Shown in pieces: positions 10,803 to 21,566 of a stretch of 64,000 nucleotides of DNA; within the stretch, counting starts at the first letter, position 1, and every line of letters begins with the position of its first letter. The DNA lies in NCBI GenBank assembly GCA_047967505.1, contig CM106539.1. One strand, written 5' to 3'. A model generated the notes under the pieces. That model was not told where the DNA came from, ran no database searches, and was given only the letters and a program-made list of their open reading frames with translations. Source of the DNA: Dipteris shenzhenensis (lineage: Eukaryota > Polypodiophyta > Polypodiopsida > Gleicheniales). Both the position numbers and the translations under genes were made by a program.

Positions 10803-10835
10803 GAATTTGAGAGGGGGAGGGGGAGGGGGAGGGGG
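10803..10835 (+). repeat. (GGGGGA)n G-quadruplex-capable tract, unit 1
   Basis: Four GGGGG runs separated by single A residues. Homologous tracts lie near 23634-23665, 55717-55738 and 63478-63505 with varying copy number. On the gene strand it is C-rich and about 1.1 kb upstream of exon 1. Confidence 0.7.
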
Positions 10836-12059
10836 ATGCGGTAAGAAATGAAAATTTAGAGAGGAAAAACTCGAGGGGGAGAGGGAAGGGGAAGATAAAG
10901 TAGAGGGAGATGCGGACAAGTAAGGTGAGGGATCCAAGCAACCAAGCATTAGGTCGGGAACATATCCCTCAACTGCTATGTTTGTGGAGGATTGTAGGGA
11001 GGCAAAATGACATCTTTTTCAGAACCTTAAATTCTTGTCCTATCATCTCATCATTTTAGCAACCTAGGACTTTTCACAATGTTCCCGTTCAAAAATATAC
11101 AGAATCTTCTATAGACTCGTGTCCTTCATAAGAGGGGAAAGGCAAAGAGAGAGGGGCGAGAGGGAGGAAGAGAGACCGAGAGACTTTAAAGTAAAGAGAT
11201 TTTCAGAAAACCAAAGAGAGGAAGAGAGTCATAAAAGGGATAAAAATAACTTTAAAAGGTTGAATTGAAGGGGCAACTAGATTCCAATGCTTAGACTACC
11301 ATACCTTAAGCTTTATCTCATCAAGTTTAAGAGTCTTACATAGTTTTTGCTTGACTTGAGGGCCTTTACCCATTCTATATATCCAAATCATTGAAAAATG
11401 GCTCTAAAGGCTACACATGTTATAGAAATGTGTTTGGACAAAAAGATATGGACGAGGCATTTGAGTCATTCAATTTCACTGAATTTACTAATCTAAATAG
11501 CTAAGACATATGACCAATCTCATAAGCAAGTTGCAATAATAGGCATGGGCTCTAGCTCGATTGATCCTTGAGAGTATAGAAATTGATGTTTAATATGATG
11601 CAATTTTGTGAACTTTTTTCTATCACTTTTTTTTGCTCAAGACATTATGTTTATCTTAATTTATTTTGTGGACATGCTTTGAAGTAAATATTATTTTGAC
11701 AAAAGTACACTCTATCTCGTAATTCCTTTTACATGCTTTGAAATGATTTTGCATGGTCTTCAAGATCACATATAAATTTATAAAGGAAAATAGGTTGAAT
11801 ATAACTCTAACATTGGTTTAGAGCATACCTCTAACATTGATCTAACTCTAGCATGAAGCACACAACTCCCACATTGATCTAATGCACCCATTTTCTAGAG
11901 CAATCCTTGTACCTTCAAAATACTAGCCCCTTAATTGCCACTTGGCTCTTTGAAATACTATTTGCAACTCACAATCTTGACTCTAGCGGTCACGTGTACA
12001 ATACTATCAATTTGGCATTGGGCAACATGCATCATTAAAAGATCTATCTTTTAACTATT
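10836..12059. other. Unit 1 spacer without recognised gene
   Basis: Purine-rich at 11130-11230 (GAGAGAGGGGCGAGAGGG and similar), then AT-rich unique sequence. No supported reading frame and no RNA gene. Homologous stretches are 25730-26436, 56030-57049 and 63770-64000. Unit 2 lost about 80 bp here (equivalent of 11090-11185) at its copia insertion. Confidence 0.5.
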
Positions 12060-12870
12060 TGTAGAAAACTAGAAGGAGAGAAGAGGTGAGGAGTTTGATA
12101 AGAAATATTCATGCAACGTGGTAGGAGGAAGCAATGGAGGAGAACCATAACAATAAGATACTCCAACACATCATGTATAGTATTGACTATCAACCTTACA
12201 AAATAAGGAGGCCCCTTGTGCTCCACACCTTACACACAAGGTACCACCTTACTATATACGCTACCAAGTCCTATCCAATATCCACATGTTCCAATCACCT
12301 TGACTATCAAATCTTAGCACCCCCCTCAATACGAACTGAGAGAGGAGTATTGCAGTGTATTTGGTAAATAATTGATTAAGGTTCCTTCTTCCTTTTTAGC
12401 GGTGTACTCTCTACTCAAGTGGCCATCTGTCCTTTTATCCATAGGGTGCTTCTTGAAGCGGTTCCTTTTTGTAGTAAGAACAATGCTTCATAATAGTTGA
12501 CATGCTCGATGTAGATGCTCTAGTGGACTTACTTAACTTCTTCTCATCAAGAAGAGAAGAGATAACACCATCATGGGTACGATTGTGTACATTTTTCAAG
12601 GTTGTGACCAAATTAGAGTATGATTTAGCCACATCAATGAGAAGCATGATGATTTCATACTCCTCTTCAATTGTAGCTTTTATTCATGCGTTTTGGACCA
12701 TAAGCCCCTCTGTGCAAAAAGTAAAAAATGCCAAGATCACTTTGAGTAATCTCAAGGCTAAAGCACCATGTTATTTTTCCATCTTTTCCCATTTTAGCAA
12801 TGCCAGTTGTTTCAACTAACATCTACTTTGCTAGTTTCTGTGACAATGCTAGCTGTTTCAACTAACATCT
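12060..12870 (-). mobile_element. Deleted copia element: ~260-bp LTR plus gag remnant, unit 1
   Basis: On the minus strand a gag-like frame (about 12870-12390) reads LLIDVAKSYSNLVTTLKN then SSLLDEKKLSKS, the copia UBN2-type Gag pattern. A degenerate zinc knuckle follows (KHCSYYKK). The frame is followed directly by ATTGAGGGGGG and an LTR-like block, plus-strand 12060-12319, with TGTAGAAAAC and TCTTAGCA at its ends. Protease, integrase and reverse transcriptase are absent, so gag is joined to the 3' end. The element is shared by units 1-3, so it predates the duplication. Confidence 0.55.
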
Positions 12871-14848
12871 ACTTTACTAGTGAAGATAGATATTACAATG
12901 CAATCTAATATGATATTATAAGGCTTAATATGGAAAAAGATGCTGGAAAAAGATGCCAAGAATAGCATAGAAGGCTTTTTAAGGATGAAAATGCCAAAAA
13001 AATATCTTCCGTGCTTGATGCTACATCACGGTCTTTTGTCCATCATCATTGTTGTTGGCTTTTAGCTCAGTCATCCTTATGCCTTTCTATAGTTACATTA
13101 ATTTTTGGTATCGCTACTAGCAGCTTGTCTATGCATCAAGTTTTGCATTTGTAGTCGTGTGTGTCTCGTATTCCTTTCATGATTCATTGAGATGCTTTGA
13201 AGTGCTGGTCCTGTAGTTTCTTATTGTTGGCTACCTCTTATTTGTGTAGGCTGTAGGAGCGTCCGTAGCTTAGGTCGATGTAGTTCTACTTGATGTCCAT
13301 CTAGTACATTATAGACTGAGTCTTTATAATATGTTTTTTATTGCATCTCCTATCTTGCTTTAGTTTTCTAGATTAAGCGATTTTGTCTTCCTAATGGAAT
13401 AGGGAATGACTGAATTAGATGAGTGGAAGGCTCTCTCATGGTTTGTTTAGGACTCCCTCATAGAATAGGATAGGAGAAGGACTAACTCTCTCTCAAATAT
13501 CTCACAAGAAGATATGAATGAATGGAATAGATAGAAATCTCTTAACGGAATGAAAGAATGCTTCTGAACAGAATCACTCAATCTCAAGCTTTGACTCTCT
13601 CATAAGGATCAGAATGCCTGAACAGAAGGCAAGGTAGCTTTGATACCATGAACAAATATGGAGAGGGAGAGAAGAAGAGTGGAGATGAGGAGAGGACACA
13701 AAGAGCACACCTCAAATGAATAATACTACACCATATAACATTGAAAAGAATAAATATATACATATCTGTTTAGGGTTGGGGCTAATGATAGGGTTTTCAA
13801 TCCTATACTTTTATAACATTATTTTGTTTTAGTGTTATGTAGAAGAGGAACATGATGTTGGAATGAAACTTCAACAATCTAGAAATCCTAGATTCCATGC
13901 AAGAGTCAAAGCAGACTGGAGGTCAACGTCATAGCTCCATTGTTGCCTCTTATAGAGTTTGATCCATCACCTTCCTCCCCTTGGCTTCCAAAGTTGTATG
14001 TTGTTTGACTTCTTCTTTCCCTTTTTGTACATCCGTATTATAGAGAGAGTGGAAGTAATAGTTGCTCTTCCTAATCCATGCTTGCTCCTCTTTCGAGGAT
14101 ATGTCATAAATCTTAATATTTCGAACTTACAGGAAGGCAACTGAGGAGTTCTTCCCTCTTCCTCAAAGTTCCTGGTTTTGGGACAGCCCGAAACGTGCGG
14201 AAATAAGTGTTTTGGGGCCCCAAAACAACCCCCAATGTTCAAAAAATTCCAATTTGCCTCGATTTTGGCAAATCCGGTATCACGTCGCATTTTCGCCTCC
14301 CGTACATCTCAAATCACCACCTGTACATCACCTGTATGCTGAAATCAACCTTCAGCCCATACATTGACCTTTAGCTTTTAGCTCGTCCAAGTGCAGCATG
14401 GACATGAATCATTTCATGTATCTTTTTCAATTCTAAAATATGACCATTGATGCTTGAATCTACAATGCTATGTTTTAATTTTCTGATTTAGAAATTAGTA
14501 GTGTGTTTCAAGTATCCAATTTCAAGTTCTAAGTGACATCAAATGTCCGTGCACTATGTTTCACAAAGAGAAGCTCATTTAAACCTTCAAAATGCGAGTT
14601 GAACTATTGGGGGCATGCTTCCGCAAGGAATTCTAATGACTTGAAACCATTAAACATTAAACTTTTATTTGAAGGCACCTTGCCGTTTCAGATTTATACA
14701 AGTGAGCTTGTGAGGACAAAAATTGAGTGCATACAGATTTCTCAATTCGATTTTACAGCTACTGGAGCTAGGAAAACAATATACATTTCAGCTATTTATT
14801 TATATTACAAGCACTCTCAGCATGGGAGCTTAGCTTCTTTGGCAGGGC
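12871..14848. other. Unit 1 spacer downstream of the WD40-like gene
   Basis: No recognised gene. It holds the 18-bp perfect palindrome GTTTTGGGGCCCCAAAAC near 14208 and a conserved reading-frame patch (minus 13967-14290, IEANWNFLNIGG) of unknown identity. A plus-strand frame at 14533-14973 is the antisense of exon 8 and its downstream sequence. Homologues are 27290-29008 and 57910-59828. Confidence 0.45.
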
Positions 14849-15007
14849 TTAGGAATCATTTTCAACAGGGGAATGAATCGGCTGGAAGAACAAAGAGCTT
14901 AGCATCTCATTTTGTTGAGAGTACTCTCTCCCTGTTTTCAATGCACGATCTTTTATCCCCTCGAATATTTTGATCTTCACTTGTAATGCTGCAGGAGTTG
15001 ACTCATG
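14849..15007 (-). pseudogene. RID3/IPI3/WDR18-like gene, C-terminal exon 8, unit 1
   Basis: Begins after a TTTGTTTGCAG acceptor and stays open for about 52 codons to a TAA. It contains ALQVKIKIFEGIKDRALKT then GREYSQQNEMLSSL. The charged, heptad-like pattern ending in NEMLSSL fits the C-terminal coiled-coil tail that follows the WD repeats in plant RID3. The unit 2 copy (29009-29167) ends at the equivalent stop, which supports this as the natural C-terminus. Assignment rests on position, strand and pattern, so it is weaker than for E1-E4. Confidence 0.5.
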
Positions 15008-17189
15008 CTGCAAACAAAATTTGTAAATGTTACCGAAGTTATAACAATACCTAAAAGCTTCATGAACTAAGAAAATAAACCTAAGAAATCAGTTTCTACT
15101 ATCATATCTGCAACAGGATGTTGATAGCTGCCTTTTACAAATAAGATACAAGCAAATCAAAACTCCAATGCGAGTGCAGTGACTTAAATTCATGAAGCAG
15201 GGAATGTTTCACAATGAATGGCTATGCAATGGAAAAAGGACTCTATTGAGGTAAATTGCACGACAAAAATTTACAAACAACCTTGTGGAATTAATCATCC
15301 TTAATTCTTGGATATAAAGAACAGTGTTTTCCTTCTTTTTTAACTTTTTTCTCATTTGTTGGGGAGTGGAAGGACATATATTAAACTAACAGGAGGGAAT
15401 AATCAAACTGGGGTGAGAAGAATACTACGGTGTCTTTTTTGGATAAAACTAAGTGCTCACAAAACCATGATTAAGCATGTGGGAGAAGATCTGTACTGAA
15501 AAACAATTTGAAAAAAAGTAATACCTATGACTTATTTTAAAGAAATAAAGTGCTTCACAAGGTCATGCTTCTGTATTGGCAAAACAGTTAGAAAAGCAAG
15601 AGTCACTTCTATAGCCAACTCCACAGTAGAAGGCTTGCCACAGGGTACGCACAATGCATAACCATAGTTTGCAACTGGAGAACCACTAGTCTCTGTTATC
15701 CAAAGAGTCACACCGACAACTCCTGTGCTTCACCTTTACCCTATGCAACTGCTACTGTGAATGCATTGAGCTACTTTTACCTCTTGCTGTTCCACCTCCA
15801 CTAGCTAATAAACCTATGCTCCAAGCTTCTGCACCCAATCAGGTTGGGCCCCTTACTATTATCCTTAGTCGTATTACCCATCGTACCAACCATTTGCTTC
15901 AAGATGGAGTGCACTACAGAAGGTTGACAGCAAGAGGATAAAGAGATGGCTACCTTAGATGGGATCTAGTGAATGGTCAAAGTTATGGAGGCGGCCTGGA
16001 TGGGTTGAGATAGTGCCAACTCAAAAAGTAATGATCGGTTCCTAGCACAAGGGAATGCATGTAAAATCATAGATCTCTAAGGTGAAGGCAAGGGGATATC
16101 AAGACATAGCCTTACATTGTGGCTCCTCCCTGGCGTAATCGGATGTCTGTGGGGAAAAGTAGCATGCTAAAGGTATACATCCTCAGCTAAGGGTATCCTG
16201 AATTGAATCCACAAATATCAAGCATGCTCATTCATGCCTGTGATAGTGACATGTATCTAGAGATGAGTAGATCCACATAGACCCATGGCTTATGTGTGCA
16301 TAGCATGCACTATGTGTAGTCCTTTTTTCTAGGTCGAGTGTGTCTCAATGTAGACTACAAGATCTTTCCCTCAATGCCCAAGGGTGATTGTAGACCGTGC
16401 TTTAAAATTATGATCTCACACAGCCTCATAAATTTACACACACCTACACAAACAAAAACCATTTGAACAAGGCCTCTGTCAACTCCAAAGATGAGGGGCA
16501 GCCCCATCATGATGAAGGTTCGCACTTATAAAAGAATATATTGAACCTTTCCTTCTTGAAGGAGATAGGCCGTGGCACTTCTCCAATCACATGAAAAGAC
16601 TGGTGATTCAACATCACTCGTTCATTTACTTCTCTTTCAAATATTGTGGAATACATGCCTTTTCACATCTCACAAAAGAATAAAAGGACAGAAGCGCATA
16701 AACAGCTGATAAAACCAAATCAACCCCATAATGGAAATGGAATAAAATCAAGAAAGTACATCAAGTGGAAAAGCCAACAAAGGTGAGTCTCACTATTGAG
16801 CCATATTTAAACAATCCAATGTAAAGAGTAAAAGTCAACCTCATATCATGCTCTATGAACCAAAAGAAGTCCAAACCTTGACAAGAGCAAGCCCCTAATC
16901 TGTATCATCCTAAAAATCTGTTTTCATCAACCAGATGTACAATTCTATATTTGACTCACGAATGCAAGCTCTTAAGCAATTGCAATGATTGCTCTACATT
17001 CATCTAGATCTCTCTCTTATATCAACTTCAGCTCAGCTTCACAAGGACATTGCTAGTAGACGTACTAGATCTGGCAAAGAAAGTCCTCTCCATAACTTGT
17101 TTAGCATAAAATGGCTACCCAAATGCATCATTGGAGATGAAAATCTTTCCAGTATCCCAAAAAAAAAAGAGAAATTGTCCCAACCTTCA
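15008..17189. other. Unit 1 intron/spacer between exons 8 and 7
   Basis: No identified gene. A minus-strand frame at about 15730-15590 (TLWITETSGSPVANYGYAL then VPCGKPSTVELAIEVTLAF) is conserved in unit 2 (about 29905-29745) and partly in unit 3 (60614-60500). It could be an unrecognised exon or a mobile-element fragment. The rest, including 15740-16980, shows no resemblance I recognise. The retrotransposons at 30881 and 34607 sit at the unit 2 equivalents of 16698-16794 and 17112. Confidence 0.4.
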
Positions 17190-17440
17190 TTTCAAAAAGC
17201 TGATTCTCCAAAGAACTTCCACTATACAAATGTCCTTGCTTGGCTTCTCAATTGTTTATAACAGATGCAGGCAATAGCACAAGGGGATCTCGATAAGAAT
17301 ATAAGTCCCAGGATCGATTTGAGCTCCTAAGTGAATCAAAAAATGGACAGTCCCAGGATCGATTTGAGCTCCTAAGTGAATCAAAAAATGTTCTCTCTGC
17401 AAAAACTATGTTCATAATCTTTGCATTGTCCAAATATATG
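17190..17440 (-). pseudogene. RID3/IPI3/WDR18-like gene, exon 7, unit 1, with 45-bp duplication
   Basis: The minus frame reads NAKIMNIVFAE, later SSNRSWDLYSYRDPLVLLP, then LYSGSSLENQLFEMK. Its order resembles the segment after the last WD repeat of plant RID3 (short hydrophobic strand, W-containing loop, proline-rich stretch, then Y-S-F-L). A perfect 45-bp tandem duplication (17306-17350 and 17351-17395) repeats SLRSSNRSWD in frame. A TAA after PASVINN breaks the frame. This copy continues the gene whose exons 1-4 lie in unit 2. Confidence 0.5.
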
Positions 17441-17629
17441 TGCTTCAGGTATGACCAAAAGGTTAGTTACGGGCCCTGCATCATCCATGCATCAGAAAAC
17501 AATCCTTCAAAAAACCCATGAAACTGTGATCCTTCTTGCTTCTGTCAACTAGCAATGAGACCCACTTACACAAGCCTCAAACAAAAACCCTAATCTAGCT
17601 AACTTTAAAGAAGAATGTTTCTAGCCTAC

Positions 17630-17765
17630 CTTTAGTGTACAGTTCCCTGACAACATTTCCAGTAAGAGTATCCCACACGCATACACAACCATCTTCTAGA
17701 CCAGATGCTAGACTCCTTCCATCAAAATTAATAGCTAAAGCTGTAACTGGGGACCTGTTTGGAAC
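17630..17765 (-). pseudogene. RID3/IPI3/WDR18-like gene, exon 6 (WD repeat), unit 1
   Basis: A clear WD repeat on the minus strand: VTALAINFDGRSLASGL, then EDGCVCVWDTLTGNVVREL. The GH-to-WD spacing fits the family and the donor AAAG|GTAGGC is good. It lies left of exons 1-4 of unit 2 in the correct order for one transcript. Its upstream edge is cut by the LTR-like block that starts near 17770. One WD repeat (exon 5) between E4 and E6 was not found. Confidence 0.7.
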
Positions 17766-17769
17766 GCCA

Positions 17770-18718
17770 CAACAAGAGTCTAACCTAGGAGGAGGTCAGT
17801 CAGGGGCAATAGACATGGCACGGGATTGCACAGACAAAGGCGCCTATGTGGAGGGCATCTGTGTGCAGATGGACAGCCTGCAACAGAGCCTACAGGTGGC
17901 GCAACCATGGAAGGGAGCAGCTACACCTGGGTCGGCCATTGGCTGAGGCTGGTGGGTCTGGTTGGAGCCAGCAGATCAGGCCTGGAACAGCAGAGGCTGA
18001 AAAAGGGCAAGAAAAGACCCTTATATAGGGCCCTCGTTGGGCTGGTGGGGGCAGCTAACCAGGTCGGTTTTTTAGGACAGGAAGAACTAACCAGGTCTGC
18101 CAGATCTAGGGGCCTGGGTCGGCAGGTTTTGCTAGCCCCTTGGGGCCTATAAAAGCAGAGGCCTCAGGCCTCATTTCATATCCAGCAACCAGCAATTCCA
18201 AGGCAAAAAGAATCATCATCACTTGGAACAGCCGAAAAGTCCCATCAGAAAGGAGCAGTAGAAAGCTTGTCTTGGGCCTCATCACTGGAGGAGAAGAGAG
18301 CTAACAGTAGCTGCAGACTTAGCTGAGGGTGCTGCCCATCTAGGCCGGTGCAAAGACACCAAGGTGGAAGGGATTCGGATGAAAGTTCTGCTTACGCTCA
18401 AGGTGGAGCACGGGGGCTCGAGTCTAGAGATACTGGCAGATAGGAGAAAGACCTTGTGGTAAGATGAGAGGACCACACCATTGGTGGGACTCTGGATCTA
18501 TGTCTTTTGTATTGTGTCCATAGTTTTGGACGAAAATATATATTTTGGTGGTTTCTCTATCTGGCTGGTTCATTGTCTATTGTTGAGTCTACACATCTAT
18601 ATTATGCACATTAAGTAAAGAAGTTTGTGATTCCACACCCCATATGCACACTGTGTGAGCTCCTAGGCATTACTATAAGTCTTCCGCTGTGTGTACACCT
18701 GTTGGGTCATTTCTAACA
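17770..18718 (+). mobile_element. Probable solo LTR or LTR-element remnant, unit 1
   Basis: GC-richer than its surroundings, with core-promoter-like words (CCTTATATAGGG near 18020, CCTATAAAAGCAGAGG near 18147) and an end in GGTCATTTCTAACA, typical of an LTR 3' end. The left end near AGTCTAACC has no clean TG and I found no certain target duplication. The right half recurs at 60618-60947 in unit 3. Unit 2 has different sequence at this place (44281-44476). No coding domain was recognised. Confidence 0.45.
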
Positions 18719-19283
18719 AATGTCCCCTCTGAAAAGCCACGTTGTAAAGAAGCAGTGGGGAAATGAAGAAAGCAGACGATCAAGAGTTAGGAGAAGGTGC
18801 CGGTTTTATAGTGATAGGTAGGCTGTATCGCAATTTTCCTGGTGAGAAGGTGAAGAAGAGCTAAATATAATATAGCATGGCTAATTTTGGGGTACGCTAA
18901 AGATGGCTTGTCATTTGAGTTTGACCATCCTCCCATAAAACTCAACCCTGAAGCTAATTCTTTACTCCTCTCTTCCAAAATGAAGGATTATGGAGCTTTC
19001 ATGTGATCCAATCACCTTGGAGCACACCATATGCACAAGAGTTGGCCCCTCCATCCACCGTTAGCTAGATCATCCAAATATATCCCGTGCTGCCCCAAAC
19101 CTCAGTGTTTGTTGGTAGTCCCCATCGGCACTCACTGCCCATCTACAATTCACAATGAGATTCGGTTTCCTTCCCATTTGGTAGAATTCCCAAACTAATA
19201 TGGGAATTACTTTTCGGTTTTGACAGGACTACCAATTTTGCACTCGTCACTTCCCCGTTTTCTACAAAAGTTCAGAGTAGTAG
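18719..19283. other. Unit 1 right end, intronic to the WD40-like gene
   Basis: Two minus-strand frames are conserved in every copy of this stretch: LASGLSFMGGWSNSNDKPS near 18980-18790 (also 53732-53965 and 60937-61200), and KLVVLSKPKSNSHISLG near 19260-19130 (also 61297-61557). Neither matches a family I know. They sit where exon 5 should lie, but I could not align them to a WD repeat. Confidence 0.4.
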
Positions 19284-19969
19284 TACACTCATTTGCGCGT
19301 TGAAATGGAATATGTGAGACACACTTTCACTTCTATCAGGGTCTCATCAAGGCCATAGCTACCATGTAGGCATTGGCGTTCCACTCCAAAAAGACACACC
19401 TAGTCATTGGAAATTGCTGAGAACTCATGTCCAAGCTCAACAAACATTACCCTCGTTAGTGACGCCATGTCTTGCATATAACCAAATCACCAAGATACAT
19501 TGAGCTGGATGCGACAGGAAACCCTGATAGACATCTGGCCTTATGTCCTCATTATCTTGAGTCCATTACCTCACGCTAATACTTAGCTAACCAAAAGCCT
19601 CCCTTGCTTGCATATATTAGAATTCTTTAAAGTCGATTGGCTCAGAGTTTCTTTAAGAAACTTAAAAGATCCATTTAACCCATGGGTTGCATCTATTTCT
19701 CAAAAGCATTAGTTTTCTCATGCCGCATTTGACAGTGAGTCAGTTTCGAAGCTTAGAATAATTCATGTTTGGAAAGCCACACCTTCTTATAAGGTTTTGA
19801 ATTGTATGCCACTACTTTACAACGTGTCCCATAAAAGCCCAAAGAAGTAGAACGCAAAACATTATGATGTAAAACTTTCAAAAACATTCATGTCACTCCT
19901 TCAAGCATTATTTTTTGTTTGTTTGATTTTTCATGCATTACCTGCAAGAGACTAGTTACAATGTTGTGG

Positions 19970-20490
19970 GTTGTAAAGTCAACTTGTTTCGGGGTGAACG
20001 GAGTTTGCCAACATCCCCCCTTTATAGCACAGCTTTGGAAGATTATTTTGGGAGAATTTCCGTGTAGGATCGGGGACTTCGAATTGCAATCCTGAAGTTT
20101 CTCCTTTATGGTTCCTTTATGGTTCGATCGCATCTGTTAGTTTTTATCGTAACTTGAAGCAAGCCCTCTTTGGTGATATAGGGAAGTTGAATACTCTCTT
20201 GAATATTTGGCAGATGGTTCCAGAACTGAACATCTGGAACATCAAAATAATCCTATTTTCCACAAGACCCATGATGCAGGCTCTTTCTTTGAAGAGGTTT
20301 CGGAGGAGTCTGTGTAGAACTTTTGGCTACTTTGGTAGAAACAGCTCATTATTCTGGCAGGTCTACTTAGCCCTCATGGGCTGAGATGTTCAGACCATTT
20401 TGATTCTATCTCCCTGCTCCACGAGGCTGCACTTTTTGTTTTTGCTGCTGTACTTAATTTTTGCTTATATATAATACTACTTTTTAAATC
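19970..20490 (+). mobile_element. LINE 3'-end fragment, unit 2
   Basis: Second copy of the zf-RVT-like LINE tail seen at 7070-7660, here with a ~90-bp deletion after the C-x2-C region. It ends with the same T-rich segment (TTTTTGTTTTTGCTGCTGTA). A (GA)n tract follows at 20624-20654. Confidence 0.5.
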
Positions 20491-20623
20491 CCCCGTCCCC
20501 CCTTCAAAAAGTCATTTTTCTCAAGCACCTGTATCTTACGACAGGCTATAAGGTTTAGTCTAAGTGATTTTTAAGCCTTGGATCATAAAACTCTAAAAAA
20601 CAATCATTCTTTTAACAATTCCT

Positions 20624-20657
<34 letters not shown>

Positions 20658-21566
20658 TAGTAACATTCATGGGTCATTCTACTACAAAAGGAAGAGTTCA
20701 ATGAGTTTAGAACTAGAATACAAAGTGATGTTTGTTCTCTATCCTACTTTGTAGGAAGGCGAGGATTGAGACGGAAGGGCAGAGTAAGACACTCATTCTA
20801 CGTTAGAATGTTAGAAGCTAAAACTATAGGTGCCTTAAGAAATGGAAAACTATAGTGCCTTAAGAAATGGAAAACTTCTTGAATGCCCCAGCAATGCTGC
20901 TCCTCATTGGACTGCAAGGCTTTCTTAATGTCCCATATTTCTTGCAAAGCGTTTGTACTACAAATAGGAGACTACCTTGAGAGGAGAACGTTTTAAGGGT
21001 ATGGAGGACTAGGAATAAACATTAACTCAGAAGGTAGGACCTCTTTCGAGCCATCAGGAGAGAGATCTTGAGGTTACCCTTGTGCGCTTGACAACAGAAC
21101 GTTGAACTCTGATCCTTATTACCTTCTTGTTTCCAGACAGGAGAAAGCAGTGAGAACTACCATAGACTCACTGTCAAAAGTGTTAGTGATATAGGAGAAG
21201 CCTTGTGATTAGCATCTTTTCAGTGTATCAAATGTTTCGGGCACTCTGTGGAAGGTTGATTTATACTAGCCAGCACAAGCTACTTGCTGACACATTGTTT
21301 CTCATCGACACGAGAGCAAGCACTTTCTTAGACAAGGACTGCAACTTTTGCCCCTCCTTATGTGAGCCGCTCATGCATTGCCATGCAGAATCAAAAACAT
21401 GATTAACAACAATGGTCCATCATTGAGGGAGGACGTTTCCCCCTGAACAGTGGCGTGCAATGCACCACTGTTGCAAGGTGACTCAGAAGTCCCAACCTGC
21501 ATTATAAGTTCTAAATTGTTTCTTGTTTGTTCGAATGAATACTAACTTGGTAGGTTCCAGCTTTAC
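20491..21566. other. Non-coding stretch of unit 2
   Basis: Matches 7661-8690 of unit 1, with a 27-bp local duplication (CTATAGGTGCCTTAAGAAATGGAAAA) near 20825-20875. No exon 5 of the WD40-like gene could be found on the minus strand here. Confidence 0.45.

Larger units (their letters stand above)
6738..19283. repeat. Tandem segmental duplication, unit 1
   Basis: Starts at TACACTCATTTGCGCG, which recurs at 19284 and 61519. Compared with unit 2 it lacks about 370 bp near 6810 (present at 19362-19738). It lacks every large unit 2 retrotransposon. It carries its own LTR-like block at 17770-18718. It holds gene exons E1-E4 (8691-9737), E8 (14849-15007), E7 (about 17190-17440) and E6 (about 17630-17765), all minus strand. 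Confidence 0.85.

Noticed and set aside
14533-14973. 146-codon plus-strand frame, also at 59480-59920
   Set aside because: It is antisense to exon 8 and its downstream sequence. The minus strand has splice acceptors and a conserved C-terminus; unit 2 has most of the plus frame deleted.
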